A DNA stretch of 6,904 nucleotides from JAGVYE01 sp964502785 (GTDB taxonomy: Archaea > Nanobdellota > Nanobdellia > Woesearchaeales > GW2011-AR9), in NCBI GenBank assembly GCA_964502785.1, contig CAZCXW010000061.1, positions 1-6,904 of the forward strand, given 5' to 3'. Position 1 is the first letter of the stretch, and each line of letters opens with the position of its first letter. Below are positions 5,755 through 6,904 of this stretch, piece by piece. The translations under genes were made by a program, and so were the position numbers. Below the pieces are notes generated by a model that saw only the letters and a program-made list of their open reading frames with translations, had not been told where the DNA came from and searched no databases.

Positions 5755-5783
5755 CAATAAAATTAAAACAAAAAAAAGAAGAA
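5755..5783 (-). terminator. Poly-U terminator of ribosomal protein L11
   Basis: Starting 3 bases after the L11 stop codon, the reverse strand reads TTCTTCTTTTTTTTG followed by TTTTAATTTTATTG. This is a strong archaeal-style U-tract terminator with no GC-rich hairpin. It supports transcription of L11 ending here and not continuing into another ribosomal gene. Confidence 0.7.
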
Positions 5784-5786
5784 GCT

Positions 5787-6521
5787 CTATTTCGCAGGAG
5801 GCGCTCCAGGAGCTGGTTCTGCTGCTTTCTCCGCAGGGCAAACTTCATCAATGATCTTCTGAGGAATGCCTGCTTCAGCCATAGCCGACCTGATTTTCTT
5901 GTTTTCTTTGCCAACAAGGTCCACCAGCATCTGCTTCGCTTTAGCTTCAAACTCAGCGCGCCGTTTCTCCATTTCTTCTTGGAGCCTTTTCTTCTCTTCT
6001 GCAATATATTTCAACTCTGCTTCAGAAAGTTCTGTTTTTCCCGTTGAAATCTCTTCATCAAACTTTCCCGCGGCAATCACTTTTAACGCTTCCTGGGCAG
6101 GCATGCCTTCAACGAGTATACCCATTGACTGGCAGCTTCCCACGATTTCCCGCACTTTCATTTTTAATGTTTTCCCTAACAGGGAATCCTGTTTTGCTTT
6201 AGCAACTTTAATGATTTGTTCGATAAGAAGATCAGCAACCTTTTCCTGCAGCGGGTTGCTTGCCCCTTTTTCAATGGCCGCTTCCTTTTTAATCAAAGCC
6301 GCGGCAGGAGGCGTTCCCACTTCGATTGTAAACGTCTTAGCCGCCGTATCAACAATAACTTTCACTGGCACTTGCATTCCTTTTAAATCAGCAGTTTTCT
6401 TGTTAATTTCACTTACAACCTGCCCGATGTTAACTCCCGTCGGCCCTAACGCCGGCCCTAATGGGGGAGCGGCAGTAGCTTTTCCGCCTTCAATTAATGT
6501 TTCAACAGTCTGTTTTGCCAT
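5787..6521 (-). CDS. rpl11: 50S ribosomal protein L11 (uL11) with a long C-terminal extension
   Basis: 244 residues; archaeal L11 is usually about 160. L11 binds the GTPase-centre rRNA at the base of the stalk and helps couple elongation-factor GTPases. Residues 1-70 are the N-terminal domain, with the hallmark GGKATAAPPLGPALGPTGVN (12-31, including the Pro19/Pro20 pair) and GMQVPVKV. Residues 71-157 are the rRNA-binding C-terminal domain (LIKKEAAIEKG, IIKVAKAKQDSLLG, VREIVGSCQSMGILVEG). Residues 158-244 are extra: a charged helix likely to form a coiled coil (AELKYIAEEKKRLQEEMEKR), then VGKENKKIRSAMAEAG and a Pro/Ala tail, EKAAEPAPGAPPAK. The start is supported by GGTGAT 8 bases upstream. 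It has its own promoter and terminator, with no L1, L10, NusG or SecE gene beside it. The extension is in frame and well composed, so it is not a frameshift artefact. Confidence 0.95.
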   Translation of the reverse strand: MAKQTVETLIEGGKATAAPPLGPALGPTGVNIGQVVSEINKKTADLKGMQVPVKVIVDTAAKTFTIEVGTPPAAALIKKEAAIEKGASNPLQEKVADLLIEQIIKVAKAKQDSLLGKTLKMKVREIVGSCQSMGILVEGMPAQEALKVIAAGKFDEEISTGKTELSEAELKYIAEEKKRLQEEMEKRRAEFEAKAKQMLVDLVGKENKKIRSAMAEAGIPQKIIDEVCPAEKAAEPAPGAPPAK

Positions 6522-6529
6522 AAAATAGT

Positions 6530-6535
6530 ATCACC
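6530..6535 (-). promoter_or_regulatory. Shine-Dalgarno site of ribosomal protein L11
   Basis: The reverse strand reads GGTGAT 8 bases before the ATG at 6521, matching the AUCACC end of archaeal 16S rRNA. It fixes the start and shows that this mRNA has a leader. Confidence 0.8.
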
Positions 6536-6571
6536 TATAATTGTGCGTAACAAATGGAAAAACAAGAGTTT

Positions 6572-6580
6572 CTTTAAATA
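6572..6580 (-). promoter_or_regulatory. TATA box of ribosomal protein L11
   Basis: The reverse strand reads TATTTAAAG. A start about 26 bases downstream, near 6550, would give a leader of about 29 bases containing the GGTGAT site. A promoter of its own fits the isolated position of this ribosomal gene. Confidence 0.55.
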
Positions 6581-6629
6581 GTTTTTGGCATTTACTTAGC
6601 AGGAAGATACGCTTCGATGTGAGAATAAG

Positions 6630-6824
6630 TCAGAGAACACGTTCAATTGTTAAAACCCCTTTTAATGAATTATAAAAATAATCCAAATCTACGATCCTTT
6701 TTAGATTTCCGTCATCAATCACCATATTCTTATCGCAGTGGACAAGACAATGCCCCTTCTGAAAGACAACAGCAGGTAAACTATAATTATAATGTTCTCC
6801 TCGCTTAAAGAGTCTACCTTTCAT
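6630..6824 (-). CDS. Small ORF of unknown function (64 residues)
   Basis: I do not recognise this protein, and it may not be real. It begins MKGRLFKRGEHYNY and contains KGHCLVHCDKNMVIDDG (24-40) and LKRIVDLDYFYNSLKG (41-56). The pair Cys26/Cys30 with His25/His29 is notable for so short a protein, but it is too little to claim a metal site. There is no membrane segment. A TATA-like sequence, CTATATGTAAC on the reverse strand near 6847-6857, lies about 26 bases before the ATG, which would allow a leaderless mRNA. The frame is also open for 11 codons further upstream without a start codon, so it could be the tail of a decayed gene. The spacer between it and L11 (6522-6629) contains only the L11 promoter. 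Confidence 0.35.
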   Translation of the reverse strand: MKGRLFKRGEHYNYSLPAVVFQKGHCLVHCDKNMVIDDGNLKRIVDLDYFYNSLKGVLTIERVL

Positions 6825-6904
6825 TTCCTCTTCAGAAATAATATATGTTACATATAGTCATGGACTTAAATAATTGAGCACATTATGCTTAAAACAATGT
6901 TTTC

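Noticed and set aside
5866..6528. Long open frame (220 codons) on the plus strand opposite L11.
   Set aside because: It is the antisense shadow of L11, which has unmistakable family motifs. The shadow's Ser/Phe/Ala-rich composition is what reversed L11 codons produce.
6642..6654. TTCAATTGTTAAA resembles the core of the palindrome at 219-234.
   Set aside because: It shares only the CAATTGTT core, is not symmetric, and lies inside the 3' end of a small ORF and not in a promoter.
1..6904. CRISPR array, insertion sequence, transposase, integrase or defence system.
   Set aside because: No regularly spaced repeats, terminal inverted repeats, target duplications or recognisable mobile or defence proteins were seen.

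Overview
The window is from an archaeal genome, AT-rich and gene-dense. Four things point to this: the phosphoenolpyruvate carboxylase is the short archaeal type (489 residues, N-terminal MSTQHPDN), the ribosomal protein L11 has the archaeal form, the regulator is of the Lrp/AsnC family that dominates in archaea, and TATA boxes sit about 25-27 bases before start codons, giving apparently leaderless mRNAs. Where Shine-Dalgarno sites exist they are GGGAGG and GGTGAT, both pieces complementary to the archaeal 16S 3' end. A small-genome uncultured lineage (DPANN-like) is possible but is only a guess; nothing here fixes the phylum.

Layout. Positions 1-96 (minus) hold the first 32 codons of a glutamine-hydrolysing asparagine synthase, which runs off the left edge. 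It is head to head with an Lrp/AsnC regulator (237-689, plus), whose start is directly preceded by a TATA box and a perfect 16-bp palindrome. Archaeal PEP carboxylase follows (781-2250, plus), probably leaderless. Tail to tail with it, sharing stop-codon bases, is an ACT-domain regulator-like gene (2247-2915, minus). Across an 84-bp divergent promoter region lies a two-gene operon (plus): a 549-residue protein I do not recognise, with a faint ATP-grasp-like look in its C-terminal half (3000-4649), and a small HAD-like protein lacking one usual catalytic aspartate (4660-5106). Positions 5107-5786 are poor in intact genes: a small one-helix membrane ORF with a TTG start (5203-5418), then a broken two-helix membrane gene coupled to it by an ATGA overlap (5415-5662), then AT-rich spacer with a palindrome. 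On the minus strand, ribosomal protein L11 (5787-6521) has its own promoter, Shine-Dalgarno site and poly-U terminator, and carries an unusual C-terminal extension of about 85 residues. A weakly supported 64-residue ORF (6630-6824, minus) ends the window.

How the genes fit together. The left half has a common theme: PEP carboxylase makes oxaloacetate, one transamination from aspartate; asparagine synthase consumes aspartate; and an Lrp/AsnC regulator and an ACT-domain protein are the sort of proteins that sense amino acids. A local aspartate/asparagine control module is a reasonable inference, not something the sequence proves. The right half is a mixed region with an orphan ribosomal gene and a decaying membrane-protein locus. 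I did not find a tRNA, rRNA, CRISPR array, insertion sequence or transposase, and nothing here is convincing as a wholly new defence or metabolic system; the 549-residue protein with its HAD-like partner is the best candidate for unknown biology.
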